Shown: positions 26,805 through 35,254 of the stretch, piece after piece
Layout of the letters: every line of letters starts with the position of its first letter
How positions within the stretch are numbered: position 1 is the first letter of the stretch
Source of the DNA: Clostridia bacterium
Lineage (GTDB): Bacteria > Bacillota > Clostridia > Oscillospirales > CAG-272
Direction of reading: 5' to 3'
Length of the DNA: 64,000 bases
Assembly (NCBI GenBank): GCA_017501245.1
Contig: JAFVXI010000013.1
Span: forward strand, 62,001-126,000
Translations under genes and position numbers: made by a program
Notes under the pieces: model-generated
What the model was told of the DNA's origin: nothing
The model's input: the letters and a program-made list of their open reading frames with translations, nothing else
Databases searched by the model: none

Positions 26805-27323
26805 ATGGAAACGGTCAGAGAGATAGCACTGAGATCGGGCGAGACGGCAAAAATCATCAAAGCAAGCCCGGACATAATAGACCGGCTCATTGAGCTTGAG
26901 GACAGATCGATAAACCCCGCCACCTTTATGCGAATAACCGAGGAGGAGCTGGCAGACTCGATAGAAAACGACACCGTCTTCGTGGCTACTCTGGCTGACA
27001 ACCCCATCGCCTTTAGCGTCCTCGTCCACAACAGAGATAGCGAGCGCAGCCTTGCACAAAGGCTCGGGCATAACCACAGAGACGTCCTCACCTTTGATGG
27101 CGTCATCGTATCAAAGGAGGCGAGAGGAAACGGTCTTCAGCGCATCTTCCTCTTGCTCGCCGAGGAGCTGGCTCTGAGTCTTGGTGCTTCATACGTCGGA
27201 GCAACCGTCTCCCGCCTTAACGAATATTCAAGGCGCAACTTTGCCGCATCGGGCTTTACCGAGCTGTGCGAAATACCTATATACGGATCAAGCAGGATCT
27301 TGGCTGAAAAGAGGGTTAAATAG
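26805..27323 (+). CDS. GNAT-family N-acetyltransferase
   Basis: A 172-residue protein with GNAT features. The central strand LTFDGVIVSKEARGNGLQRIFL contains the acetyl-CoA loop RGNGLQ, followed by a helix (LAEELALSLGA) and YVGATVSRLNEYSRRNFAASGF, the usual end of the fold. The acceptor cannot be predicted. The ATG was chosen because AGGAGG lies 8 bases upstream; an in-frame GTG three codons earlier overlaps that site. It has its own promoter and terminator. Confidence 0.87.
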   Translation: METVREIALRSGETAKIIKASPDIIDRLIELEDRSINPATFMRITEEELADSIENDTVFVATLADNPIAFSVLVHNRDSERSLAQRLGHNHRDVLTFDGVIVSKEARGNGLQRIFLLLAEELALSLGASYVGATVSRLNEYSRRNFAASGFTELCEIPIYGSSRILAEKRVK

Positions 27324-27432
27324 CCATATTTTGCTAATATTACTTTGCATTTTAGCGTCTTAAAGCCGCAATATATTATATTTTGGCACTCTCGGTGAAG
27401 CAATAGCGACGATATATGGATGCAAATCAAAT

Positions 27433-27464
27433 AAAAAAGACGAGAAGGGCTTCTCGCCTTTTTT
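27433..27464. terminator. Bidirectional terminator between GNAT and lipid kinase genes
   Basis: Stem AAAAAAG-A-CGAGAA / TTCTCG-C-CTTTTTT with loop GGGC and one A-C mismatch. Both flanks can supply a U-tract, so it serves the convergent genes on each side. Confidence 0.88.
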
Positions 27465-27523
27465 ATTTTCAAAAACTTAACACGGGTCGGGGTTTAACCC
27501 TCAAAACGACCCGCACTCGGCAT

Positions 27524-28381
27524 TTAAACCTCAGCCTTTTTATGCGAGGGGGCGTAAGCCGTATATTCGGTTATGCCGAGTTTGGTTTCGCCGTCGATCT
27601 GCAGGGGTGAGGGCTCGGAAAATCTTACGGTTATCTCCTTGCCGGTAAGGACCTTAACGATCTTAGCCTTAACGTGCTCACCCGTAAAGATCTTCGGGAA
27701 GGTCATAAGCGTCGAGAGCTTGCCCGAGCCGTGGAAGAGCATAAGAGAAAGCTCGTCGGAGCCTCTTTTCTGATCGGGAGCTGCGATCATTCCGCCGCCG
27801 TAATATCTGCCGTACATCGAGGGAGCGATCCAAACCTTTTTGAAATTATATTCAACTCCGTCGACGACGACGGTTGCGTCCTTGGGCTTATAGCCAAAGA
27901 GCAGTCCGAGAATGGCTATCGCCGTGTAGTTGGGCTTTTTGCCCTGCGCCTTTTTCTTGTCGCCGATCTCGCAGCAGTAGCCGTCTATGCCGTAGCCGAC
28001 ACCGTTGATAAACTTATAGGTCTCGCCGTCCAGCTCGACGGTGGGAAGCCCCTTAACGTACTCCGTGATATCGAAGGGCTCCTTAGCATCCTTCATTCCG
28101 ACGTCGTTTGCAAAATCGTTGCCCGTGCCCGAGGGGAGATACAGCACCCTGCAGGATAGGCGGTCGGCGTCTACCGTGTTAACGAATCTGTTGAGCGTTC
28201 CGTCGCCTCCGACAAGCACGATTGCGTCCGCCTCGCCAAGCGCAAGCGAATAAGCCGAGATGTCCTCCGCCTCCGCCGTGTTGACAAGCTTCATATCCTC
28301 GCCCCAGATCGAAGCAAGCGACTCTGCTACCTTCTGTCCGTTTCCATCTCCCGAATAGGGGTTGTAATATACGTGATGCAT
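27524..28381 (-). CDS. Diacylglycerol/lipid kinase (DAGK catalytic domain)
   Basis: A 285-residue protein of the YegS/DgkB family, which phosphorylates diacylglycerol or related lipids. N-terminal YYNPYSGDGNG and the nucleotide-binding GGDGTLNRFVN (near residues 58-68) are followed by LPSGTGNDFAND and FINGVGYGIDGYCCE. The C-terminal beta-sandwich ends with LQIDGE, as in the family. The start is slightly short of the longest homologues but complete. RBS GAGGGAAAAGAGA precedes the ATG. Likely role: recycling of diacylglycerol or resistance to lipid stress. Confidence 0.9.
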   Translation of the reverse strand: MHHVYYNPYSGDGNGQKVAESLASIWGEDMKLVNTAEAEDISAYSLALGEADAIVLVGGDGTLNRFVNTVDADRLSCRVLYLPSGTGNDFANDVGMKDAKEPFDITEYVKGLPTVELDGETYKFINGVGYGIDGYCCEIGDKKKAQGKKPNYTAIAILGLLFGYKPKDATVVVDGVEYNFKKVWIAPSMYGRYYGGGMIAAPDQKRGSDELSLMLFHGSGKLSTLMTFPKIFTGEHVKAKIVKVLTGKEITVRFSEPSPLQIDGETKLGITEYTAYAPSHKKAEV

Positions 28382-28591
28382 TCTCTTTTCCCTCTTAATT
28401 ATTTATAACACCGCTCACGTGTGATGCGTACGTCACGCACGCAGGCGCACGAGGAGCTTTGGCGCAGCCTGTTCCGACTTTGCGCCGACGGTATATTATC
28501 ATCAAATTGTTAACCGAAAATAAACCCCGCACCGCTTAACTTCGACTTTTTTCGTGCAATAGAGGTACACTCATCGACTGTCAATAAATAC

Positions 28592-28624
28592 AAAAGCCCC
28601 TCGGGAGACTATCATCCCGAGGGG
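28592..28624 (-). terminator. Terminator of the two-component operon
   Basis: A perfect 10-bp stem (CCCCTCGGGA / TCCCGAGGGG) with an 8-base loop, followed on the minus strand by CTTTTG. It lies about 270 bases beyond the kinase stop codon. The remaining sequence upstream of the lipid-kinase gene holds no recognisable gene. Confidence 0.8.
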
Positions 28625-28719
28625 TAAAAAATCAATACTTTAAATGCACCTCTCACGCTCCGGGCGCGTTATGCATTTAAGCGCCGGTCGAGCTACACTT
28701 TGTTTGTTTCTTATCTTCA

Positions 28720-28925
28720 AGCCAAGCTATGCTCTCTTCTTTTATGACTGTGTGGGGCCGGGCGTTTTCTTAACGCTCCTGCCGAGCTATGCTCTGCTCT
28801 TTTCTTAAGCTCTTATCTAGCGACCCGATCACATCAAGTCATTTTCGAGTTTTTTCTCTTCTTTTATGACTATGTCGGGCGCTCTGCCCTTTTACGCCTT
28901 TGCCGAGCGCTGAGCCTGGCTCTTT
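28720..28925 (-). repeat. Imperfect 121-bp repeat at the 3' end of the histidine kinase gene
   Basis: The non-coding stretch after the kinase stop contains degenerate copies of the kinase tail. TCTCTTCTTTTATGACT recurs at about 28735 and 28856, followed each time by a GGGC-rich block, and CAAGCTATGCTCT / GAGCTATGCTCT recur in between. The kinase C-terminal coding end itself is part of the pattern. No gene is seen in the repeats. Confidence 0.55.
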
Positions 28926-30016
28926 TTTCTTACGGGGAGGCTTACAGAGAAGACGTTGCGACCGTCTGCGGAGCGCACGGAGACCGCACCGCGGTGGAGC
29001 TCGACGACACGCTTGACGACAGCGAGGCCAACGCCGCTTCCCTCTCCCGAATGCGACACGTCCGCCTGATAGAACTTAGTAAAGATCTTTTCCTTGACGT
29101 CGTCGGGGATTGGCTCGCCCTCGTTTGAGATATGTACGGTTATACGTGAGATGCTCTGCTCGATAGAGATGCCTATCTCGCCGCACTCGGGCGAGAACTT
29201 GATCGCATTGTCAAGCAGGTTGAGCCAGACCTCCTTGAGGAGCTGCTCGTTTGCCGATATCTCGATCTCCTCGTCTATATCCAGCATCGGGATAACGCCC
29301 TTGAACGCCCATTTGCTCTCAAGCAAGAGGACGACCGAGCGAAGCTGCTCGGAGAGATTGAACTCCGATACACCCGTGAGGATCGTCTGATTTTCTATCT
29401 TCGTCAGATTAAGGATATTCGTGGCGAGGGATGCCAGACGGCGGGACTCGGTGGTTATGATAGAGAGATAATGTCGCCTGTCCTCCTCCGGCAGATCCTC
29501 GTTTTTGAGTAGATCTGCAAAGCCCGCTATCGAAACGATCGGGGTCTTGAACTCGTGGGAGAAGTTGTTGACGAAGTCGGAGCGTAAAAGCTCGGTGTTT
29601 CCAAGCTCCTCAGCCATCCGGTTAAAGCTCGTGGTGATCTCCTTTGCGATCTCGATATTCTTAAATATACCTTTAAGCTCGAGCCTGGCGGAAAAGTCGC
29701 CGCCCGCAAGCCTGTTCATACCGTTTACCAGGGCGTTTATCGGCTTCATAAGAACCGTGCTGCCAAGGAGGACGGAAAATCCGTAGCCCATAATGGCGCT
29801 GATGCCGATGACCATAAGGAGCGTCAGCTTTATATCGATGACGACCTCCTCGCCCTGCAGATGCTGGATGAGAAGCACGATTCCCGACGCCATTATCAGG
29901 GCAATAACGAGAATCAGAAGCACGAAGGATGACAGGATAAAGGTCGTCGAAAGTCTCGCCTTCCCCTTCTCCCAGCTCTCCTCGGAGATAAGCTTGTTTT
30001 TCTCTTTTTTACTCAT
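28892..30016 (-). CDS. Sensor histidine kinase
   Basis: A 374-residue transmembrane kinase: two membrane helices (about 24-51 and 63-90), a very short extracytoplasmic loop (about 12 residues), a HAMP segment (about 90-140), and the phosphoacceptor His154 in NFSHEFKTP. The ATPase domain carries the N-box LLDNAIKFS (Asn270) and the G2 box GEGSGVGLAVVKR. With so little outside the membrane it may sense the membrane itself, like intramembrane-sensing kinases for cell-wall antibiotics; that is inference. It overlaps the regulator gene by 4 bases. The last residues (KKSQAQRSAKA) are repeat-derived. Confidence 0.92.
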   Translation of the reverse strand: MSKKEKNKLISEESWEKGKARLSTTFILSSFVLLILVIALIMASGIVLLIQHLQGEEVVIDIKLTLLMVIGISAIMGYGFSVLLGSTVLMKPINALVNGMNRLAGGDFSARLELKGIFKNIEIAKEITTSFNRMAEELGNTELLRSDFVNNFSHEFKTPIVSIAGFADLLKNEDLPEEDRRHYLSIITTESRRLASLATNILNLTKIENQTILTGVSEFNLSEQLRSVVLLLESKWAFKGVIPMLDIDEEIEISANEQLLKEVWLNLLDNAIKFSPECGEIGISIEQSISRITVHISNEGEPIPDDVKEKIFTKFYQADVSHSGEGSGVGLAVVKRVVELHRGAVSVRSADGRNVFSVSLPVRKKSQAQRSAKA

Positions 30017-30687
30017 ACCTTCTTTACCGCCTTATAGCCGAGCCCTCTGACAGACTCGATCTCAAACTCGGGGAAGGACTCGAAGCGGCGCCTGAGCCTT
30101 GCAATATGTACCGTTACCGTCTCCCAGCCCGTGGAGCTGTCGGCGCCCCATATCTCATCCATCAGCTGAATGCGAGTGAAGATCTTTCCGGGGTAGGAGA
30201 GGAGCATATAGAGGAGCGCAAACTCCTTTTGCGGCAGCTCAAAGACCTCGCCCCCTCTCGTCACGGTGAGCGAATCGTAGTCGAGCGTTACCTCACCGAT
30301 AACTATCTTCTTTTCATTTGCGATCTTCGCCCTGCGGAGAAGCGCCTTGATGCGGAAGAGCATCTCGTCGTTGTCTATCGGCTTCGTCATATAGTCGTCG
30401 GTGCCTGCGAGGAAGCCCTTATGCTTGTCCTCGGGCAGCTGCTTTGCCGACACCATAAGGATCGGGAGGGTCGGATCGTATTCCCTTAACTCACGGGTCA
30501 GCTCGTAGCCGTCCATCTTGGGCATCATTATATCAAGCACGACGAGATCGACGTGCTCCTTGTCCATTATCTCAAGCGCCTCAACGCCGTTCTCGGCGAG
30601 GAAGACGGTGTAGCCCGCTCTTTTAAGTATAGTCTCAAAGAGGAGCCTCGTGTTTCTGTCGTCGTCTGCGACAAGTATCCTGAACAT
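30013..30687 (-). CDS. OmpR/PhoB-family response regulator
   Basis: A 224-residue protein with a receiver domain (acidic pocket ADDD at 7-10; phosphoacceptor Asp52 in VVLDIMMPKMDGYE) and a C-terminal winged helix (FALLYMLLSYPGKIFTRIQL, then WETVTVHIARLRRRFE and VRGLGYKAV). It forms a two-component system with the overlapping downstream kinase gene. I chose the internal ATG behind GGAGGATAT; a longer frame adds an unrelated basic segment. No clear promoter was found in the 200 bases upstream. Confidence 0.93.
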   Translation of the reverse strand: MFRILVADDDRNTRLLFETILKRAGYTVFLAENGVEALEIMDKEHVDLVVLDIMMPKMDGYELTRELREYDPTLPILMVSAKQLPEDKHKGFLAGTDDYMTKPIDNDEMLFRIKALLRRAKIANEKKIVIGEVTLDYDSLTVTRGGEVFELPQKEFALLYMLLSYPGKIFTRIQLMDEIWGADSSTGWETVTVHIARLRRRFESFPEFEIESVRGLGYKAVKKV

Positions 30688-30883
30688 ATATCCTCCATAT
30701 AAGGAAATAAGATCCTCCCGCAAAAGCAAACTGCACGCCGACGGAGGCCACTTCGGCATCGCCGCACAGCGCACGCGAGGCAGGATCAGCATAGGAAAGC
30801 TTCTCGGGAAAGCACGCCGTAGCCCTCAGGCCGACACGAAAGAGGGAGTCTGAGTGTGCGAGCGGCGGCTTCGGGGAAAGCAA

Positions 30884-30905
30884 AAGGGCGGTGACAACCG
30901 CCCTT
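30884..30905 (-). terminator. Terminator of the three-lipoprotein operon
   Basis: A perfect 9-bp stem (AAGGGCGGT / ACCGCCCTT) with a 4-base loop; on the minus strand it runs into TTTTGCTTT. It separates the lipoprotein operon from the response-regulator gene. Confidence 0.82.
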
Positions 30906-30942
30906 AAAAAGCTATATTGATCGGGCGAGCAATATCACACGA

Positions 30943-31548
30943 TCACTCGTAGATGCATACGATGGAGCTTGCGCCCTTAGCATCGGAATAGTTAAGCGAG
31001 AAGGAGCCGATCTTGCCATCGCTCGACATACGCATGATGAGATGCACGTCGGAGGGGATAGCAACGCCGAATACGCTCTCGGTGTTATTCGCCTTTACGG
31101 TAGCGTCGAGAGTTCCCATCGAGATGGAGTAGACCATCTTGGACTCATCGAGGTTAAACTTCTTTGCAGCGGCTGCGGCAACGGTGCTGTCGAGCGAGCC
31201 GGAAAGAGAGCCGTCAACGCCGATCTCAACGATGCCGGTGATCTTGGTTACGGGCTCATCTGCCGCACCGATCTGATTAAGCTTGTCGTAGGAGTAGGAA
31301 ACGGTAGCGGTTCCGTCTACGTTATAAACAACGATATACTCACCCTCGAGAGTGACCGCGGGAGAAGCATTGTCAAAGGTGACGGAAATGTTTGCCGAAG
31401 CGGGAGTGGTCGCAGAGATAGCGGTGTTATAATCTGCGATAGTAGCACTGCCGTCGGTCGAGCCCTGATCGGGTCCGCCGATAAGATTACAAGCGGAGAA
31501 TGCGAAGATGCTCGAGAGAACAAGAAGAAGAGCAATTATCTTTTTCAT
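30943..31548 (-). CDS. Lipoprotein, paralogue 1
   Basis: A 201-residue secreted lipoprotein with signal MKKIIALLLVLSSIFAF and lipobox FSAC, a Gly/Ser/Thr-rich spacer and a beta-rich mature domain of unknown function. Its C-terminal third (NNTESVFG, then HLIMRMSSDGKIGSFSLNYSD) matches the pattern in the next two genes, so the three are paralogues. They sit in tandem with 18-26-base gaps under one promoter. They lie next to a two-component system but are not separately linked to it by sequence. Confidence 0.83.
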   Translation of the reverse strand: MKKIIALLLVLSSIFAFSACNLIGGPDQGSTDGSATIADYNTAISATTPASANISVTFDNASPAVTLEGEYIVVYNVDGTATVSYSYDKLNQIGAADEPVTKITGIVEIGVDGSLSGSLDSTVAAAAAKKFNLDESKMVYSISMGTLDATVKANNTESVFGVAIPSDVHLIMRMSSDGKIGSFSLNYSDAKGASSIVCIYE

Positions 31549-31566
31549 TATACGATACCTCCTCTA

Positions 31567-32256
31567 TCAGTCCATAGAAACACGCTGCTGGTCGTAGATG
31601 TAGTCAGCAACGATCCTAACGGTCATAAGGTCAACGCCGGTCGCAAGGTTAGCCTCCTCGACCCAGTCCATAGTAACACGGTTGACAACGCCGCCCGCAG
31701 TGGTGATAGCAACCGACACGTCAGCATCAACCGCAACACCCTCGCCGAAGAAGGCCTCGGTGTTAGCCTTGAGGACCTTGAAGGAGAGAGTTCCGTTCTC
31801 AAACTTAACGTCCGCCATAAGATCAGCGTTAAGATCAAGAGCCATAGCACCCTTCTCGGGGAAGAAGTTCACGCCCTCTGCATCCCAGGTCTCGCCCTTG
31901 TCCTCGCTGGTACCCTTACCAACTCTGAACCAGGTCTCGCTCTTGAGCGTCTCGACGTGGCCGTAGACCTTTTTGCCCGAGCCGTCCTCAACGCTTCTGA
32001 GCTGCTCGCCGTTAACGATAGCCTTAGCAACGAAGTCGGTTCCGATCATGCCTCTGACGATCTCGGTGACCGAAACGAGGTTCTGGCTTGCGACCTGCTG
32101 AGTGGACTCAACGACGATCTTGTGGGGGTAGCTTCTTGCATAGCAGGCACTCACGGTCTCGATGTCACTCTTGCCCGAGCCGCCGATCATATCGCAGGAG
32201 GCGAGAAGCGAAACCGCAAGAACTGCGATAAGTAAAAACGCAATAATCTTTTTCAT
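31567..32256 (-). CDS. Lipoprotein, paralogue 2
   Basis: A 229-residue lipoprotein with a Lys-Lys signal and lipobox LLASC. The mature domain has alternating strands and a C-terminal part (KANTEAFFG, SVAITTAGGVVNRVTMDW) sharing the NTExxFG / hydrophobic-strand pattern of its neighbours. No enzyme motif is recognised. The overall pattern, an antiparallel sheet with paired strands, could be a LolA-like or fatty-acid-binding-like fold; that is a guess. Confidence 0.83.
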   Translation of the reverse strand: MKKIIAFLLIAVLAVSLLASCDMIGGSGKSDIETVSACYARSYPHKIVVESTQQVASQNLVSVTEIVRGMIGTDFVAKAIVNGEQLRSVEDGSGKKVYGHVETLKSETWFRVGKGTSEDKGETWDAEGVNFFPEKGAMALDLNADLMADVKFENGTLSFKVLKANTEAFFGEGVAVDADVSVAITTAGGVVNRVTMDWVEEANLATGVDLMTVRIVADYIYDQQRVSMD

Positions 32257-32282
32257 TCTATTAATCCTCCGTACTCAAAAAC

Positions 32283-32957
32283 TCACTCTTCCTCGGGCTC
32301 TCCGACGATCTCGGAGAAGTCGAGCTCCTGCTCACCGTAGGAATAGGTTGCGGTAATGTTTACGCTTGCGCCGCTCTCGGTAACGTAGGACATCTCGTAC
32401 TCAACGAGCTGAACGCCGTTGGTCTCAAAGACGAGCGTAACGTTTTCCTTAGCGCCGAAATCATGACCGAAAACAGAGGTGCAGTTCTCGGGAGTAACGG
32501 TAGCGTAGAGAATGTTCTCGTTAGAGTTGTTCGCTGCGGCGAGCTTGTTCCTCTCGACGTTCAGAGCAAAGTTAACGTCCATAGCAGCGCCGACCCAGGG
32601 GGTCTTGGTCTCGTCACCGGAGTTGTAGTACTTACCGTCGAGGTAATATACCTTACCGATCTCGTGAACGACGGTGTCGTGGTTTCCGTTAGCGATGCTC
32701 TCCTCGATGGTAGCATATCTCTCGAAATCATACTCAAGGATCAGATCGTTTCCGTTGCGCTTAACAACGTACCAGCCGGAGAAATCATCTCCATCGGCAG
32801 TAGTATATCTGATGCTTGCGGTAACACCGGTAGCGGCAGAGCCGTTGATGATGTCGTAGATCGTTACCTCCTCTACCCTCTCGCAGGAGGAGATGGCAAG
32901 CATCGCACACGCCGTGAGCGCAAGCACGAGTATCAGACTGAGAATTTTTTTCATCAT
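32283..32957 (-). CDS. Lipoprotein, paralogue 3
   Basis: A 224-residue lipoprotein, first gene of the operon, with lipobox AISSC. The mature part carries paired strands such as SGWYVVKRNGNDLILEYDFE and the shared C-terminal pattern (ENCTSVFG, then VTLVFETNGVQLVEYEMSYV). The tail is acidic (EPEEE). It is the closest of the three to the consensus promoter upstream. Function unknown. Confidence 0.83.
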   Translation of the reverse strand: MMKKILSLILVLALTACAMLAISSCERVEEVTIYDIINGSAATGVTASIRYTTADGDDFSGWYVVKRNGNDLILEYDFERYATIEESIANGNHDTVVHEIGKVYYLDGKYYNSGDETKTPWVGAAMDVNFALNVERNKLAAANNSNENILYATVTPENCTSVFGHDFGAKENVTLVFETNGVQLVEYEMSYVTESGASVNITATYSYGEQELDFSEIVGEPEEE

Positions 32958-33016
32958 AGTATCACGTAACCTTTCTTCGGAATATAGATACAGTATTTTA
33001 ATAATTATACACTTAA

Positions 33017-33045
33017 ATTATACCTTTATTTTAATTGATTGTCAA
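33017..33045 (-). promoter_or_regulatory. Perfect consensus promoter of the lipoprotein operon
   Basis: TTGACA, 17-base spacer, TATAAT on the minus strand, about 60 bases before the first lipoprotein ATG. Strong constitutive expression is expected unless a repressor acts. Confidence 0.9.
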
Positions 33046-33144
33046 TAGCGCTCTTCCCCTTTCGTCCTCTCGGGCTGACGAATTTTAGAGGGCGTTTTTA
33101 TTGAAAGTTAACAAAAACGAGCTCAGATCGGGGAGTTTTCAAGC

Positions 33145-33174
33145 AAAAAAGGGGCGGCACAAAGTGCAACCCCT
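33145..33174 (-). terminator. Terminator of asd
   Basis: An interrupted stem AGGGG-CG-GCAC / GTGC-AA-CCCCT with a short AAA loop, followed on the minus strand by TTTTTTGCTT. Confidence 0.82.
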
Positions 33175-33191
33175 GTATCAAGATTATATTA

Positions 33192-34274
33192 TTATGCCTC
33201 GGTGAGATATCCCTCTCTGTAAAGAAGCTCTGCGATAAGCACGGCTCCGCCCGCTGCACCTCTCAAGGTGTTATGAGAGAGGCCGACGAACTTATAATCG
33301 TAAACGCTGTCCTCACGAAGCCTTCCGCAGGACACGCCCATTCCACGGTAAAGATCACGGTCAACGCCGGTCTGAGGACGGTTATCCTCCTCGAAATAGG
33401 TGATGAACTGCTCGGGCGCAAGAGGCAGGCCGAGCGTCTGAGGCTTGCCCTTGAAGGTCCTCCACTCGTTAAGGATCTCATCCTTGGTGGGCTTGTTCTC
33501 AAACTTAACGAAAACCGCAGCCATATGACCGTCGGTAACGGGAACACGGAGGCACTGAGCGGTGATCTTAGGCTCCGTGGCGGGAACTACGACGCCATCC
33601 TTGACCTCGCCCCACACACGCATGGGCTCACGCTCGCTCTTCTCCTCCTCGCCGCCGATGAATGGTATGAGGTTATCCACCATCTCGGGCCACTCGTTGA
33701 AGGTCTTGCCTGCGCCGCTGATAGCCTGATAGGTGGTTACGACGATCTCCTTGATGCCCCACTTAAGGAGGGGGGTGAGAGCGCCGACGTAGGACTGGAT
33801 AGAGCAGTTCGGCTTAACGGCGATGAAGCCGCGCTTAGTGCCGAGCCTCGCCCTTTGGGCGTCTATTACAGCAAGATGCGCATCGTTTACCTCGGGGATG
33901 ACCATAGGCACGTCGGGCGTCCATCTGTTTGCGGAGTTGTTGGAAACGACGGGGATCTCAGCCTTTGCGTATCTCTCCTCAAGCGCAAGGGTGTCCGCCT
34001 TGGGCATATTTACTGCGCAGAATACGAAATCGACAAGCTCCTTAACCTTCTCGACCTCGTCGGAGGAGATGACCTCCATCTCGCCTATCCAATCGGGATA
34101 GGTCTCGGCAAGCTTCCACCTGCCGTCAACCGCCTCGCTATACTTGCGACCCGCAGAGCGAGGACCCGCAATAAGCGCCTTTATTTCAAAATAAGGGTGA
34201 TCGGCAAGGAGGGTGATGAACCTCTGTCCAACCATTCCCGTAGCGCCGATAATACCAACTCTTAGCTTTTTCAT
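33192..34274 (-). CDS. asd: Aspartate-semialdehyde dehydrogenase
   Basis: A 360-residue enzyme that reduces aspartyl-4-phosphate to aspartate semialdehyde with NADPH, feeding lysine, diaminopimelate, threonine and methionine synthesis. The NADP-binding loop GIIGATGMVGQRF opens the protein, Cys157 in KPNCSIQS is the catalytic nucleophile, and GAGKTFNEW plus VTDGHMAAVFVKFE fit the second domain. Length and motifs match the archaeal/fungal-type branch found in many Clostridia. I used the ATG behind GGGAGA; the longer frame adds about 60 unconserved residues. Monocistronic, with promoter and terminator. Confidence 0.93.
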   Translation of the reverse strand: MKKLRVGIIGATGMVGQRFITLLADHPYFEIKALIAGPRSAGRKYSEAVDGRWKLAETYPDWIGEMEVISSDEVEKVKELVDFVFCAVNMPKADTLALEERYAKAEIPVVSNNSANRWTPDVPMVIPEVNDAHLAVIDAQRARLGTKRGFIAVKPNCSIQSYVGALTPLLKWGIKEIVVTTYQAISGAGKTFNEWPEMVDNLIPFIGGEEEKSEREPMRVWGEVKDGVVVPATEPKITAQCLRVPVTDGHMAAVFVKFENKPTKDEILNEWRTFKGKPQTLGLPLAPEQFITYFEEDNRPQTGVDRDLYRGMGVSCGRLREDSVYDYKFVGLSHNTLRGAAGGAVLIAELLYREGYLTEA

Positions 34275-34323
34275 AACAGTTCTCCCATAAAAATGTGCGC
34301 CGCCGGGCGCGTGTAATGCATAC

Positions 34324-34352
34324 ATTCTAGCACAAAGATGGGAACAAGTCAA
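34324..34352 (-). promoter_or_regulatory. Promoter of asd
   Basis: TTGACT, 17-base spacer, TAGAAT on the minus strand, about 50 bases before the start codon. No riboswitch-like fold was recognised in the short leader. The rest of the gap up to the spoIIIA terminator holds no gene. Confidence 0.72.
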
Positions 34353-34574
34353 CACGTTCGGGACACAAAAATAAGAATATTTGCCCAGATTCGGGCGTAA
34401 AACGAAGGATGTGGGGGCGAAAAATGCAAAAATGCGCAGAAGTGTCAAGGTCATGCGCCGTTTTTGAAGCAGATGCCCCTCACATCCGTCTTTTGCCGTG
34501 GTAGCTGCGGGCTGATCCTACGGGCGGCAAAAAGCGTGCGACAGTGCGAAAGGAGACGGGAAATTCAGCAACGC

Positions 34575-34607
34575 AAAAAAGGAGCGAGGCGGCAAGAGCC
34601 CCGCTCC
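34575..34607 (-). terminator. Terminator of the spoIIIA operon
   Basis: Stem GGAGCG-A-GGC / GCC-C-CGCTCC with loop GGCAAGA, followed on the minus strand by TTTTTTGCG. It lies about 30 bases after the spoIIIAH stop. Confidence 0.85.
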
Positions 34608-34636
34608 AAGAGACGCCGAGGAGCCGGACGACCCTA

Positions 34637-35188
34637 TCAGCCCTTATTTACGATGCTTATGTTCTCGGGAGAGATGCCCGTCGTGTCGTAGACGATCGAG
34701 AGGATCTGCGCAGCCTCGGCAGCCATAAGGCTCTCTGCGCCGACGATGACGCTGACAGAATCCTCGGAGATGATGGCGATACAGTCCTCGAAGCCCTTCG
34801 CCTTAACCAAGGTCTCGATGTTTGTTTCGTTCTGAATGTCTACCGCTATCTTGGAGATCGCAGCGTTCGCCTCAGCCTTTGCCTCCTCGCTCGCCTCCTC
34901 GCTCTCGGTAACGAGCTTCAGGACGTCGATAGCCTCGTCACGGGACTGCTGGCGGTTGAGGGCGGTGGCGGTGAAGTAGTCGTTTTCCTCGTTGCCGTCA
35001 GCACCCGTCTCCAGCGAGTCGCCGTCTGCATCCATATTGCCGTCGCCGTAGCCCATATTTGACACGGGGTCATAGAAAAGGCGGTAATTCACATAAACTG
35101 CGGCCCCGATAAGAAGCACGGCAAGAAAGACCGCCAGCGTTTTCGTCGCCTTCGACGAGAGGAACTTTTTGAGCTTTTCAAATTTCAT
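34637..35188 (-). CDS. spoIIIAH: Stage III sporulation protein AH
   Basis: A 183-residue mother-cell protein with one N-terminal membrane helix (about 17-36) and a periplasm-like domain facing the intermembrane space (ALNRQQSRDEAIDVLKLV; KGFEDCIAIISEDSVSVIV). This is the EscJ/ring-building domain that binds forespore SpoIIQ across the septum. Last gene of the operon. The ATG behind AAAGGAG was chosen. Confidence 0.95.
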   Translation of the reverse strand: MKFEKLKKFLSSKATKTLAVFLAVLLIGAAVYVNYRLFYDPVSNMGYGDGNMDADGDSLETGADGNEENDYFTATALNRQQSRDEAIDVLKLVTESEEASEEAKAEANAAISKIAVDIQNETNIETLVKAKGFEDCIAIISEDSVSVIVGAESLMAAEAAQILSIVYDTTGISPENISIVNKG

Positions 35189-35254
35189 TTCGGTATCTCC
35201 TTTTGGTTGTTTTCTGGTTAAGCATATGCCGCACAAGGGGGGCATATGACAGGG

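Noticed and set aside
33046-33144. Possible small RNA or riboswitch upstream of the lipoprotein operon
   Set aside because: The region lies upstream of the promoter and shows no conserved fold that I could recognise.
34464-35062. Two plus-strand frames of 75 and 172 codons
   Set aside because: One covers the spoIIIA terminator region and the other is antisense to spoIIIAH; neither has coding features.
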